A stretch of DNA of 64,000 nucleotides from an uncultured Candidatus Melainabacteria bacterium (GTDB taxonomy: Bacteria; Cyanobacteriota; Vampirovibrionia; Gastranaerophilales; Gastranaerophilaceae). Under the pieces are notes generated by a model. That model ran no database searches and was not told the DNA's origin. It was given only the letters and a program-made list of their open reading frames with translations. The stretch spans positions 147,109-211,108 of the forward strand of contig CAKVDZ010000003.1 of NCBI GenBank assembly GCA_934728585.1, written 5' to 3'. The translations under genes and the position numbers were made by a program. This document shows positions 42,598-48,667 of the stretch, piece after piece; the first letter of the stretch is position 1; the number at the start of each line of letters is the position of its first letter.

Positions 42598-43875
42598 CTA
42601 AGCGTTAATTCTAATCATGCTTGCCAATTCTTTTACACAACTATGTTTTGCAAAATCCTCTTTAAGTTCTTTTATCAATTTTTCTTTAAATTTATCAGTC
42701 ACAATAACAATTTCAGCGGTATTATTTTCTTTAACCTCTTTCATCAAAATTGTTTCAATACTAATCTTCTTTTCTGCAAAATGTTCTGTTATATCTGCGA
42801 TACCGCCAATTTTATCATTTGCAATTAGACGCAAATAGTATTTATTTTCAGTTTCCTCTATTGGAATAACTTTTGCTGTTGTTTCATGAGCATGTTGACA
42901 ACGCATCATCGGCAAAATGTAGTCTGTCGTACCAATTTCCCTTGCAATAGAAAGAATATCACCTACAACTGAACTTGCAGTTGGGAATTCGCCAGCCCCA
43001 GGTCCTGAAAGCGTAATTTTACCAATTGGTGTACCTGTCAAAGTTACAGCATTTGTAACATAATCAATGTGCGCTAAAGTTTCTTTTTTATCAACAAACA
43101 TAGGGTGCACACGAACATCAGCATTATCGTTTTCATCAATTGTTGCGTATGCTATTAGTTTAATTTTATAGCCAAGTTCGTTTGCGTATTTGATATCTTC
43201 TTTTTGTATATGTGAAATACCTTCTCGGTATACATCTTCAAGTTTTACACGTTTATTAAACGTAATTGTTGCAAGAGTTGTAAGCTTGTATGTTGAGTCA
43301 AATCCCTCAACATCGCCAGTTGGGTCAGCTTCTGCATAACCTAACTCTTGTGCCTCTTTTAAAACAGTCTCGTACGACGCTTGATTTACATCCATATTAG
43401 TTAAAATATAATTTGTTGTACCGTTTAAAATTGCTTCTATTTTTGTAATTTTATTGCCCGCAAGAATTGTTTTAATCGGCATAATTAAAGGAATACCACC
43501 AGCAATAGCTGCTTCGTATAAAATTACAACATTGAATTTTTCTGCATAGCGAAAAAGTTCTTCACCGTGCTTTGCAAGAAGCTCTTTGTTCGCTGTTACA
43601 ACATGCTTGCCGTTTTCAATTGCATTTTTGATAAGCTCGTACGCAGGGTGTACTCCACCCATTAACTCAGCAACAATCTCTATTTCTGGATTATTAACAA
43701 CTTCTTCAGGGTTTGTTGTCAAAATAGAATTATCCAATCCAGCAATATTGCGAGTTTTTGACATATCTCTAACTGCAATTTTTACAACCTCAATATCTGG
43801 AAAATTTTTCAAAGTTTTGAAAACACCAGAACCAACTGTACCTAAACCAATTAATCCAATTTTTGTTTTTTTCAT
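42598..43875 (-). CDS. hom: Homoserine dehydrogenase
   Basis: The enzyme reduces aspartate semialdehyde to homoserine with NAD(P)H. The 425-residue protein has the Rossmann motif [15 protein letters not shown], the substrate motif [12 protein letters not shown], and [10 protein letters not shown] with [15 protein letters not shown]-terminal ACT domain (about 350-425, [19 protein letters not shown]) suggests feedback control by threonine. It is the first gene of hom-thrC. A possible promoter is TTGCAC-17-TAAAAT at 43931-43903. Directly upstream lies the tRNA-Thr-derived repeat array. Confidence 0.95.
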   Translation of the reverse strand: MKKTKIGLIGLGTVGSGVFKTLKNFPDIEVVKIAVRDMSKTRNIAGLDNSILTTNPEEVVNNPEIEIVAELMGGVHPAYELIKNAIENGKHVVTANKELLAKHGEELFRYAEKFNVVILYEAAIAGGIPLIMPIKTILAGNKITKIEAILNGTTNYILTNMDVNQASYETVLKEAQELGYAEADPTGDVEGFDSTYKLTTLATITFNKRVKLEDVYREGISHIQKEDIKYANELGYKIKLIAYATIDENDNADVRVHPMFVDKKETLAHIDYVTNAVTLTGTPIGKITLSGPGAGEFPTASSVVGDILSIAREIGTTDYILPMMRCQHAHETTAKVIPIEETENKYYLRLIANDKIGGIADITEHFAEKKISIETILMKEVKENNTAEIVIVTDKFKEKLIKELKEDFAKHSCVKELASMIRINA

Positions 43876-43966
43876 AATATACCTTTAATTTTCTATGATT
43901 TTATTTTACAATATAGACGCATTTAGTGCAAATTTTTGTACAATTTGCGATAAATTGCTAATTTGT

Positions 43967-44340
43967 ACCGACATAACTCAGTTGGGCTCGGCAAGTTTAC
44001 GGAGCCGATGTTAGATTTAGGCTCTACCAACTGAAAAACAATTAAATATTTTTATCTAAGCCGACATAACTCAGTTGGAAACGGCGAGTTTACGGAGCCG
44101 ATGTTAGATTTAGGCTCTACCAACTGAAAAACAACTAAATATTTTTATCTAAGCCGACATAGCTCAGTTGGAAACGGCGAGTTTACGGAGCCGATGTTAG
44201 ATTTAGGCTCTACCAACTGAAAAACAATTAAATATTTTTATCTAAGCCGACATAGCTCAGTTGGAAACGGCGAGTTTACGGAGCCGATGTTAGATTTAGG
44301 CTCTACCAACTGAAAAGACAATTGAATACTTTAACTTTAA
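43967..44340 (+). repeat. Four 93-bp tandem repeats derived from tRNA-Thr
   Basis: Units start at 43967, 44060, 44153 and 44246; the intact tRNA starts at 44341. The first 19 bases of units 3 and 4 (GCCGACATAGCTCAGTTGG) are identical to the tRNA-Thr 5' end; units 1 and 2 have A for G at base 10. Each unit also contains GGCTCTACCAACTGA, the reverse complement of tRNA-Thr bases 12-25 (plus one base), so CAGTTGG and CCAACTG can form a hairpin around a 45-nt loop. The anticodon and T arms are absent. Each unit ends in an AT-rich spacer. Unit 1 is the most diverged, fitting serial duplication next to the tRNA. Confidence 0.9.
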
Positions 44341-44413
44341 GCCGACATAGCTCAGTTGGTAGAGCAACTCATTCGTAATGAGTAGGTCGGGGGTTCAAGT
44401 CCCCCTGTCGGCT
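44341..44413 (+). tRNA. tRNA-Thr (anticodon CGU)
   Basis: A full cloverleaf is visible. Acceptor GCCGACA pairs with TGTCGGC, the D arm is GCTC-AGTTGGTA-GAGC, the anticodon arm is ACTCA-TTCGTAA-TGAGT with anticodon CGT (reads ACG), and the T arm is GGGGG-TTCAAGT-CCCCC. CCA is not encoded. It lies after the four tandem partial copies, and its 3' end borders a decayed integrative element. Confidence 0.97.
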
Positions 44414-44441
44414 TTATTTATAATGTTAAATTACACTATAA

Positions 44442-44777
44442 TTATTTTTTATAAGTTAATTTTGAAATGTATTTAACGAGGTTTGAATAAATATCCAATT
44501 CTGTGCTATTTAGTAGGTATATATCTTTAATTAGAGCTTCTCTTATATCATTTTTTGTCGCGTCTTGCTTTACACCAAAATCTTCCACTGACATATTTAA
44601 AACTTCCAAAATCCTAAAAAAATTGTTTATTTGAGGGAACTGTTTCCCATTCTCAATATTGCCTAAATTTTTTTCTGACATATCAATTTTTTCTGACAAT
44701 TCAGCTTGGGTCATTTTAGCGTTTTTTCTAGCTTTTTTAATTATATTTCCGATAAATTTTTTGTCATCATAAATCAT
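44442..44777 (-). CDS. XRE-family HTH regulator
   Basis: The 111-residue protein has an N-terminal HTH (FIGNIIKKARKNAKMTQAEL followed by SEKIDMSEKNLGNIENGKQ) and a short helical C-terminus. I chose ATG 44777 over an upstream TTG because AGGTG precedes it. Located between tRNA-Thr and integrase fragments, it is probably the surviving repressor of a mobile element. It is divergent from the integrase fragment. Confidence 0.82.
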   Translation of the reverse strand: MIYDDKKFIGNIIKKARKNAKMTQAELSEKIDMSEKNLGNIENGKQFPQINNFFRILEVLNMSVEDFGVKQDATKNDIREALIKDIYLLNSTELDIYSNLVKYISKLTYKK

Positions 44778-44967
44778 ATGGCACCTACTTTTTATCAAAA
44801 TACCTTACATGCAACCTTTTTTTTAACTATATATATTTTACTTTTTTGTAAAAAGTATTACATGTTTACATTTATTTTTTTGTTTTATCATAAGAAACAT
44901 ATACAACATTTTATTAATATGTATTACATATTTCTACTTTTGTATCTAAGAATGAAAAAGAAAGACT

Positions 44968-45168
44968 ATGATTAGTAAACCTATCGTTGATAAAGATTTA
45001 ATAGAGCAAATAAAGCAAAAATATTTAGAACGAAATCAAAAAAGAGATTTGTTGATATTTTTGTTGTCGATAAATACTGGAATTAAACTTACAGAACTAC
45101 TAAAACTTGCAATATTTATTACCTTTTTATATTATAATTCATTATATACTTTAGCAAAAAAGGTATAA
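44968..45168 (+). pseudogene. Tyrosine recombinase fragment (front part of catalytic domain)
   Basis: The 66-residue frame has an integrase-like start, DLLIFLLSINTGIKLTELLK, matching the Arg-I region of tyrosine recombinases (TGLRxSELL), but with Lys where the catalytic Arg should be. After LLKL the sequence turns into unrelated hydrophobic residues and stops. The rest of the catalytic domain appears 400 bp downstream, so the gene is broken by an insertion or deletion. Confidence 0.6.
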
Positions 45169-45169
45169 A

Positions 45170-45481
45170 ATGAAAAAGAGAAAACACTTAAACGCTTTTA
45201 TATTATCTACTATAATAACTTTGCTGATTGTATATTGTGCAATAAACAGATATATTGAAATATTTATTGAAAACTATCCGATTGTAGTTTTATCAATTCT
45301 TGTATTAATTATTTTTGCTATGATTGGAATTCAAATAAAAAATAGAGTAAAGGAATACAAGAAAAATCCAAAAGAAACAATAAAAGAGATAAAAAGCAAC
45401 TTAATTGGTGCATTGATTATTATTTTAGGCTTTATTTTATTTTTTGTTATACCTTGTTTTTACGTTATAAATAACAATTAA
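45170..45481 (+). CDS. Small three-helix membrane protein
   Basis: The 103-residue product has three hydrophobic helices (about 9-28, 36-55, 80-98) with a basic loop (KNRVKEYKKNPKE). It starts right after the stop of the integrase fragment and appears to be cargo inserted in, or left over from, the mobile element. No family is recognised. A ribosome site AAAAAGGTATAAA is acceptable. Confidence 0.5.
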   Translation: MKKRKHLNAFILSTIITLLIVYCAINRYIEIFIENYPIVVLSILVLIIFAMIGIQIKNRVKEYKKNPKETIKEIKSNLIGALIIILGFILFFVIPCFYVINNN

Positions 45482-45566
45482 TTGTAAAAAAAAAATATTA
45501 AAACCTCTTGCTTGAGAGTTACTCTCATTTGTTAAAATGTAAATATTATAAGATGAGGTTCTAAAT

Positions 45567-45800
45567 ATGTTGAAGAAAAAGTTTTACACAATATTATTAT
45601 GGAATGATATTAAAGAAAAAGCAGGTGTTGAAAATTTAAGATTTCACGATTTAAGACATACCGTAGGAACAAGGCTCGCAAATGCAGGCGTTCCTGTTCC
45701 TGTTATCGAAGAAATATTAGCGCATAGTGATATAAGAACTACCCAAAGATATATGCATACAAATTCTAAAATAATAAAAGAATCATTGAATTTAATTTAG
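45567..45800 (+). pseudogene. Tyrosine recombinase fragment (C-terminal catalytic end)
   Basis: The 77-residue frame contains the C-terminal half of a phage-type integrase: FHDLRHTVGTRLANAGVPV with the HxxR box, LAHSDIRTTQRYMH with the conserved His and the catalytic Tyr. The N-terminal DNA-binding part and most of the catalytic domain are missing. It matches the fragment at 44968-45168 in type, so both may come from one gene. Confidence 0.8.
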
Positions 45801-45866
45801 TTTATCAGTATTATAATAATAATTTAACTTAAAGTAAAAAAATACATACAGAATGCACGCAAATAA

Positions 45867-45905
45867 AAAGACAACCGTTGAAATTCAGTGGCTGTCTTTA
45901 TTTTA
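45867..45905 (+). terminator. Probable terminator after the integrase fragment
   Basis: AAAGACAACC and GGCTGTCTTT form a 10-bp stem with one mismatch, followed by ATTTTAAT. It lies 66 bp after the fragment. Confidence 0.55.
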
Positions 45906-45906
45906 A

Positions 45907-45921
45907 TGGTGGAGACGGTGA
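45907..45921 (-). repeat. Short copy of the tmRNA 3' end (possible att remnant)
   Basis: TGGTGGAGACGGTGA repeats the last bases of tmRNA (reverse complement, including CCA). Only 14-15 bases match, after which the sequence diverges. Confidence 0.55.
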
Positions 45922-46013
45922 CTCTGCCGAATAAAAGTTGACTAAAGGTCAAGTTTTATGAGAGGTAAGAACCCGCAGGGTGAGACTCCACAAACGTGAA
46001 GTAATTTTATAAA

Positions 46014-46034
46014 TGGTGGAGACGGTGGGAGTCG
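46014..46034 (-). repeat. Longer copy of the tmRNA 3' end (possible att remnant)
   Basis: The 21 bases 46014-46034 are identical to 46200-46220, the 3' end of the tmRNA gene through part of its T arm. The two copies are 186 bp apart in the same orientation, as expected for attachment sites of an element that uses the tmRNA 3' end. Confidence 0.65.
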
Positions 46035-46068
46035 GTCTTGCTCGCTCGCGTGTAACGGCAATTCCGAG

Positions 46069-46101
46069 TTTTGATACCGTGATTTTATCACGGTATCAAA
46101 A
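46069..46101. repeat. Perfect 14-bp inverted repeat
   Basis: TTTTGATACCGTGA and TCACGGTATCAAAA with loop TTTTA, between two copies of the tmRNA 3' end. It could be a terminator, since T runs flank it, or a binding site of the lost element. Confidence 0.7.
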
Positions 46102-46163
46102 GCTCTTCAGCCTCAGCTCGCTCACGCAACCCGCAAAAGGCGTTTCTCTTCATTACCATCAAA

Positions 46164-46202
46164 CCAAAATACAGAATATAACAAGTATATTCTGTATTTT
46201 GG
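46164..46202 (-). terminator. Hairpin just after tmRNA
   Basis: A 17-bp perfect stem (46164-46180 with 46186-46202) and 5-nt loop. Read on the minus strand it begins with the terminal CCA of tmRNA and ends in TTTTGG, so it should stop tmRNA transcription. Confidence 0.65.
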
Positions 46203-46600
46203 TGGAGACGGTGGGAGTCGAACCCGCGTCCAAAATGGATAAAAATAAATCTCTACGAGTGTAGGCTTTATTTGCTCAACTAAGTCAGGAAAAGTCAAAC
46301 CCGATAACTTAATCAAAGGATTTTATAGTGTACCGCACCTCGATTGTTGTCTTGATACGGCTACAATCATCACCGCACTGCGTCTTGCATGGTGGCTCCT
46401 GTGCAATCGGCAAGCTGGACTACACAAAAGGCTGAACTGCGGAACTTAATCTACGCAGCTAGAGCTCTAGCTCTAGAAAAATCAGCTACTACAACATTGT
46501 TGTTAGCACTTAATTTGTTTCGCTCGTTGATAACCGAGAACAGCGCTCGGACTCGCAACCTATTCTCATCAAGCATCCTGTCAAAATCCAGTACGTCCCC
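46200..46600 (-). ncRNA. ssrA: tmRNA (trans-translation RNA)
   Basis: tmRNA rescues stalled ribosomes. On the minus strand the 5' end GGGGACG pairs with CGTCTCC before the encoded CCA at 46200-46202. The T arm sequence GGGTTCGACTCCCACC and the 5' stretch GGATTTTGACAGGATG are typical. The tag frame is 46507-46451 and encodes ANNNVVVADFSRARALAA, then TAG; the terminal ALAA is the usual degradation signal. Length is about 401 nt, single-piece type. The 3' end faces the decayed mobile element, and two partial copies of it lie downstream. Confidence 0.95.
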
Positions 46601-46624
46601 ATGAAAATATGTTTCTACTTCCTC

Positions 46625-46652
46625 AGTATAACACATTTTTTACCTTTTTCAA
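46625..46652 (-). promoter_or_regulatory. tmRNA promoter
   Basis: Minus strand: -35 TTGAAA (46652-46647), spacer 16, extended -10 TGT-TATACT (46630-46625). The predicted start lies about 20 nt upstream of the mature 5' end, as expected for a precursor trimmed by RNase P. Confidence 0.7.
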
Positions 46653-46770
46653 TATTTATTATCCCCTAGGATTAATTTATTTTACAAAAATTGCACTTTC
46701 TACGGGTAAAATATCACTAAATTTACTCCATAATATTAATGTCATTATTCAAGAAAGGTTGCGTGATATT

Positions 46771-46974
46771 ATGCAATACGTAAAACTTATTAGTTATCTT
46801 CTAATCATTATTGGCGCTCTAAATTGGGGTCTAATCGGTTCTTTCAACTTCGATTTAGTTGCCAAATTGTTCGGCGACATGACAATTTGGTCAAGAGCTA
46901 TCTACACTCTTGTTGGTGTCAGCGCTCTAGTGTCTTTAATCACAATGGCTGTCGATAAAGATAGTTGCATTTAA
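46771..46974 (+). CDS. DUF378 family small membrane protein
   Basis: The 67-residue protein has two membrane helices with the DUF378 pattern: ISYLLIIIGALNWGLIGSFN, then an amphipathic loop (LVAKLFGDMTIWSRAIY) and a second helix (TLVGVSALVSLITMAV). The function of the family is unknown. An open frame extends upstream to 46609, but the extension overlaps the tmRNA promoter and has no family match; MQYVKLISY is the typical start. The ribosome site AGAAAGG is rather far (about 13 nt). Confidence 0.85.
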   Translation: MQYVKLISYLLIIIGALNWGLIGSFNFDLVAKLFGDMTIWSRAIYTLVGVSALVSLITMAVDKDSCI

Positions 46975-46996
46975 ACGAAAGGAGGAGATAACTTAA

Positions 46997-47030
46997 GATG
47001 GCGGATTTTGCGTAACGCAAAATCCGCCAT
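46997..47030 (+). terminator. First of two adjacent hairpins after the DUF378 gene
   Basis: A 17-bp perfect stem, GATGGCGGATTTTGCGT and its complement, with almost no loop and no T run. It contains a five-codon frame ATG-GCG-GAT-TTT-GCG-TAA after an AAAGGAGGAG site. Confidence 0.5.
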
Positions 47031-47036
47031 CAAACG

Positions 47037-47069
47037 AAAGGCGCCGAGCGTTTCCGCTCGGCGCCTTTT
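47037..47069 (+). terminator. GC-rich intrinsic terminator
   Basis: AAAGGCGCCGAGCG / CGCTCGGCGCCTTT, loop TTTC, followed by T. It is probably bidirectional, closing the DUF378 gene and the convergent repeat-protein gene. Confidence 0.9.
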
Positions 47070-47093
47070 AATTAAATTTATCAATCAAACAAA

Positions 47094-47444
47094 TTATGCA
47101 TACATATCAAGAACTCGTTCTTGTTCAGTCATTTCTCTTTGACGGCTATCTTGAGGTTGATTGCTTCTTGCAACATCTTCTGGTGTTTCACCCATTTCTC
47201 TTGGTCTTCTTGATGTTCCACGAGTTGGAGGTGTTGAATATGTATCTCTTGCAGAGCCAGTTCTTGCCATATCTTCTGGTGTTTCGCCCATTTCTCTTGG
47301 TCTGTAGTTATCACCACGAGTTTTTGCTTCTTGAGCTTCTTGCCATTTTACAGCTTTTGCCATATCTTCTGGAGTTTCACCCATTTCTCTGTGATATGGA
47401 CGATTACCATAAGTTGTGCCATAATATGGAATACCTGTAAACAT
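47094..47444 (-). CDS. Protein of three REMGETPEDMA repeats
   Basis: The 116-residue protein is built of repeats of 31-32 residues, each starting with REMGETPEDMA(K/R) or REMGETPEDVAR, at about residues 19, 50 and 82, plus a degenerate fourth (REMTEQERVLDMYA) at the end. The linkers between the motifs are polar, rich in Arg, Thr, Ser and Gln, and probably disordered. The N-terminus is Tyr- and Gly-rich (FTGIPYYGTTYGNRPYH). No signal peptide or membrane helix. A strong AAAAAGGAGAATTTAAC ribosome site supports translation. I do not know any family of this form. Confidence 0.7.
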   Translation of the reverse strand: MFTGIPYYGTTYGNRPYHREMGETPEDMAKAVKWQEAQEAKTRGDNYRPREMGETPEDMARTGSARDTYSTPPTRGTSRRPREMGETPEDVARSNQPQDSRQREMTEQERVLDMYA

Positions 47445-47576
47445 GTTAAATTCTCCTTTTTATAAAACCTTTGTACTATTTCCTTCTGATGACATGTTAA
47501 AGTACCCTGAAAGCAAAAATTGACATGATTTTGAGCATGTTTTACAAAAATTAACAAACTTTTCAAATTAAATAAT

Positions 47577-47978
47577 CTATTTTATTTGAAATACACATTT
47601 TTGACAATAACCGCGTGGGGTGTAAACGACATTGTCTTCTAAATCATACATTTGTTCAATGCGAACTTTCAATAGTGATTTGCATTTTGGGCAATACAAT
47701 TCTGTTTCGCCATTTAAAATTCTTTGTTTTAAGACGTCCATAACTTCCATTGGAACTTCTTCGAATTCAAAATCTTTTTCTAAAACTTTAATTTCTTCTG
47801 CAGTGCAACGCAAACCTTTTGAAAGATTTTGTCTAACGGTAACAGATAAAAACAATTCTCGACCTGCTTCAATTTCTTCAATAATAACTGCAGGCACGTT
47901 ACATTTTTTTGATAATCCAAACGGAGTTAAGCCTAGTGCTTCTCTTTTTCGTTGTACAAATTGAGCTAAAGTTTCCAT
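47577..47978 (-). CDS. HTH protein with C-terminal zinc ribbon
   Basis: The 133-residue protein joins an XRE-like helix-turn-helix (QFVQRKREALGLTPFGLSKK, then NVPAVIIEEIEAGRE) to a four-cysteine zinc ribbon (LYCPKCKSLL ... GYCQKCVFQI). It may be a DNA-binding regulator whose ribbon contacts nucleic acid or protein. It has no Shine-Dalgarno: the extended -10 TGT-TATAAT lies 6 nt before the ATG. It stands alone between the repeat protein and the SRP RNA gene. Confidence 0.7.
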   Translation of the reverse strand: METLAQFVQRKREALGLTPFGLSKKCNVPAVIIEEIEAGRELFLSVTVRQNLSKGLRCTAEEIKVLEKDFEFEEVPMEVMDVLKQRILNGETELYCPKCKSLLKVRIEQMYDLEDNVVYTPRGYCQKCVFQIK

Positions 47979-47984
47979 AAAAAA

Positions 47985-47993
47985 ATTATAACA
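47985..47993 (-). promoter_or_regulatory. Extended -10, leaderless start of the HTH/zinc-ribbon gene
   Basis: TGT-TATAAT, then TTTTTT, then ATG. No ribosome site can fit. Confidence 0.6.
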
Positions 47994-48011
47994 CGAATAA
48001 ATAATAAAAAA

Positions 48012-48270
48012 GCCGTACCACTACCTATCGAACTTTGCAAATAGTGACTTACTACCTAACACCTCTTGACCAAAAATACGACACCCGCAAAGATTGCCTT
48101 AATGCTGCTGTGTTTCCACCCTGACATGGTTCGACAGATTACGCCATCGCAATTCAGCCCGTCAACAATATTAGATAACTCATCAATACCCACAAAGCCC
48201 TCACAGTAGGCTCTGCACCCCGCTAAAGCGTTCGGGTCGAGAGGTCCGCTAAGCCCCCATGGAGTACGAC
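48012..48270 (-). ncRNA. ffs: Signal recognition particle RNA, large bacterial type
   Basis: The minus-strand transcript contains the SRP domain IV core: ACCATGTCAGG-GTG-GAAA-CAC-AGCAGC, with a GNRA tetraloop (GAAA) and the asymmetric internal loop where Ffh binds. The ends GTCGTAC and GTACGGC pair. The length of about 259 nt indicates the long form with an Alu domain, as in Gram-positives and some others, rather than 4.5S. A T run follows at 48003-48011. The core lies at about 48096-48128. Confidence 0.9.
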
Positions 48271-48278
48271 TTGAAAAT

Positions 48279-48307
48279 ATTTTAAATTAAAAGCGAAATT
48301 AAATCAA
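48279..48307 (-). promoter_or_regulatory. SRP RNA promoter
   Basis: Minus strand: -35 TTGATT (48307-48302), spacer 17, -10 TAAAAT (48284-48279). Initiation would fall at about 48271, matching the predicted 5' end of the RNA. Confidence 0.6.
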
Positions 48308-48543
48308 CTGTACGAATAGTGAATTGTGAATAATAAATTAAATTTAAACTATATGGTTATAAGACATTAAATTAAGGCTTTAAGTTCATTTATATTCAAA
48401 ATGCCATTTTATTATAAATCGACTTATCATTTTAAACGCTTTCAGCCTTATCGCCTTATAAAACTCAACTCACTTCTCAAAATCCACAATTTAATATTTT
48501 GTTATGAACATATATTAAGTTTACCCATGACTTATTTTCTATA

Positions 48544-48552
48544 TGATAAAAT
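48544..48552 (+). promoter_or_regulatory. nrdDG promoter, extended -10
   Basis: TGA-TAAAAT ends 8 bases before the riboswitch helix. A start at about 48559 would place the riboswitch at the very 5' end of the message. Confidence 0.5.
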
Positions 48553-48560
48553 AAATTTAT

Positions 48561-48660
48561 CAAGTAAGGAAAGTAAGGGTGCAAGTCCCTCACTGGTCCG
48601 CAACCGTAAAAGTCGGAATGCTTATTTGATTGTTATTACACTTACGCGACTAGGAGGAGG
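48561..48660 (+). promoter_or_regulatory. Cobalamin riboswitch of nrdDG
   Basis: The core GGGTGCAAGTCCC...GGTCCGCAACCGTAA...AGTCGGAATGC matches the cobalamin (B12) riboswitch. CAAGTAAG (48561-48568) pairs with CTTATTTG (48621-48628) to close the core. The next 32 nt lead to the AGGAGGAGG ribosome site of nrdD at 48652-48660. Coenzyme B12 binding would be expected to hide that site or stop transcription, so the B12-independent reductase is made when cobalamin is scarce. The form is compact, like short class II cobalamin switches. Confidence 0.85.
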
Positions 48661-48667
48661 TCACATT

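Noticed and set aside
43967..44340. CRISPR array
   Set aside because: The repeated units are 93 bp, nearly identical over their full length, with no unique spacers; they are tandem duplications of a tRNA-derived segment.
43876..44340. T-box riboswitch upstream of hom
   Set aside because: The position near tRNA-Thr suggested it, but on the minus strand I find no T-box core motif or antiterminator hairpin before hom.
46013..46264. 83-codon plus-strand frame
   Set aside because: It is formed from copies of the tmRNA 3' end and hairpins; no protein-like features.
46389..46636. Open frames on both strands in the tmRNA region
   Set aside because: They are shadows of tmRNA. Only the short tag frame (46507-46451) is translated.
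47096..47440. Plus-strand frame opposite the REMGETPEDMA protein
   Set aside because: It is the complement of the repeat gene, with no ribosome site and biased composition. The minus-strand frame has a strong ribosome site.
48401..48667. N-terminal extension of NrdD by 89 codons
   Set aside because: The extension reads through the promoter and cobalamin riboswitch. ATG 48668 has a strong ribosome site and begins the ATP-cone.
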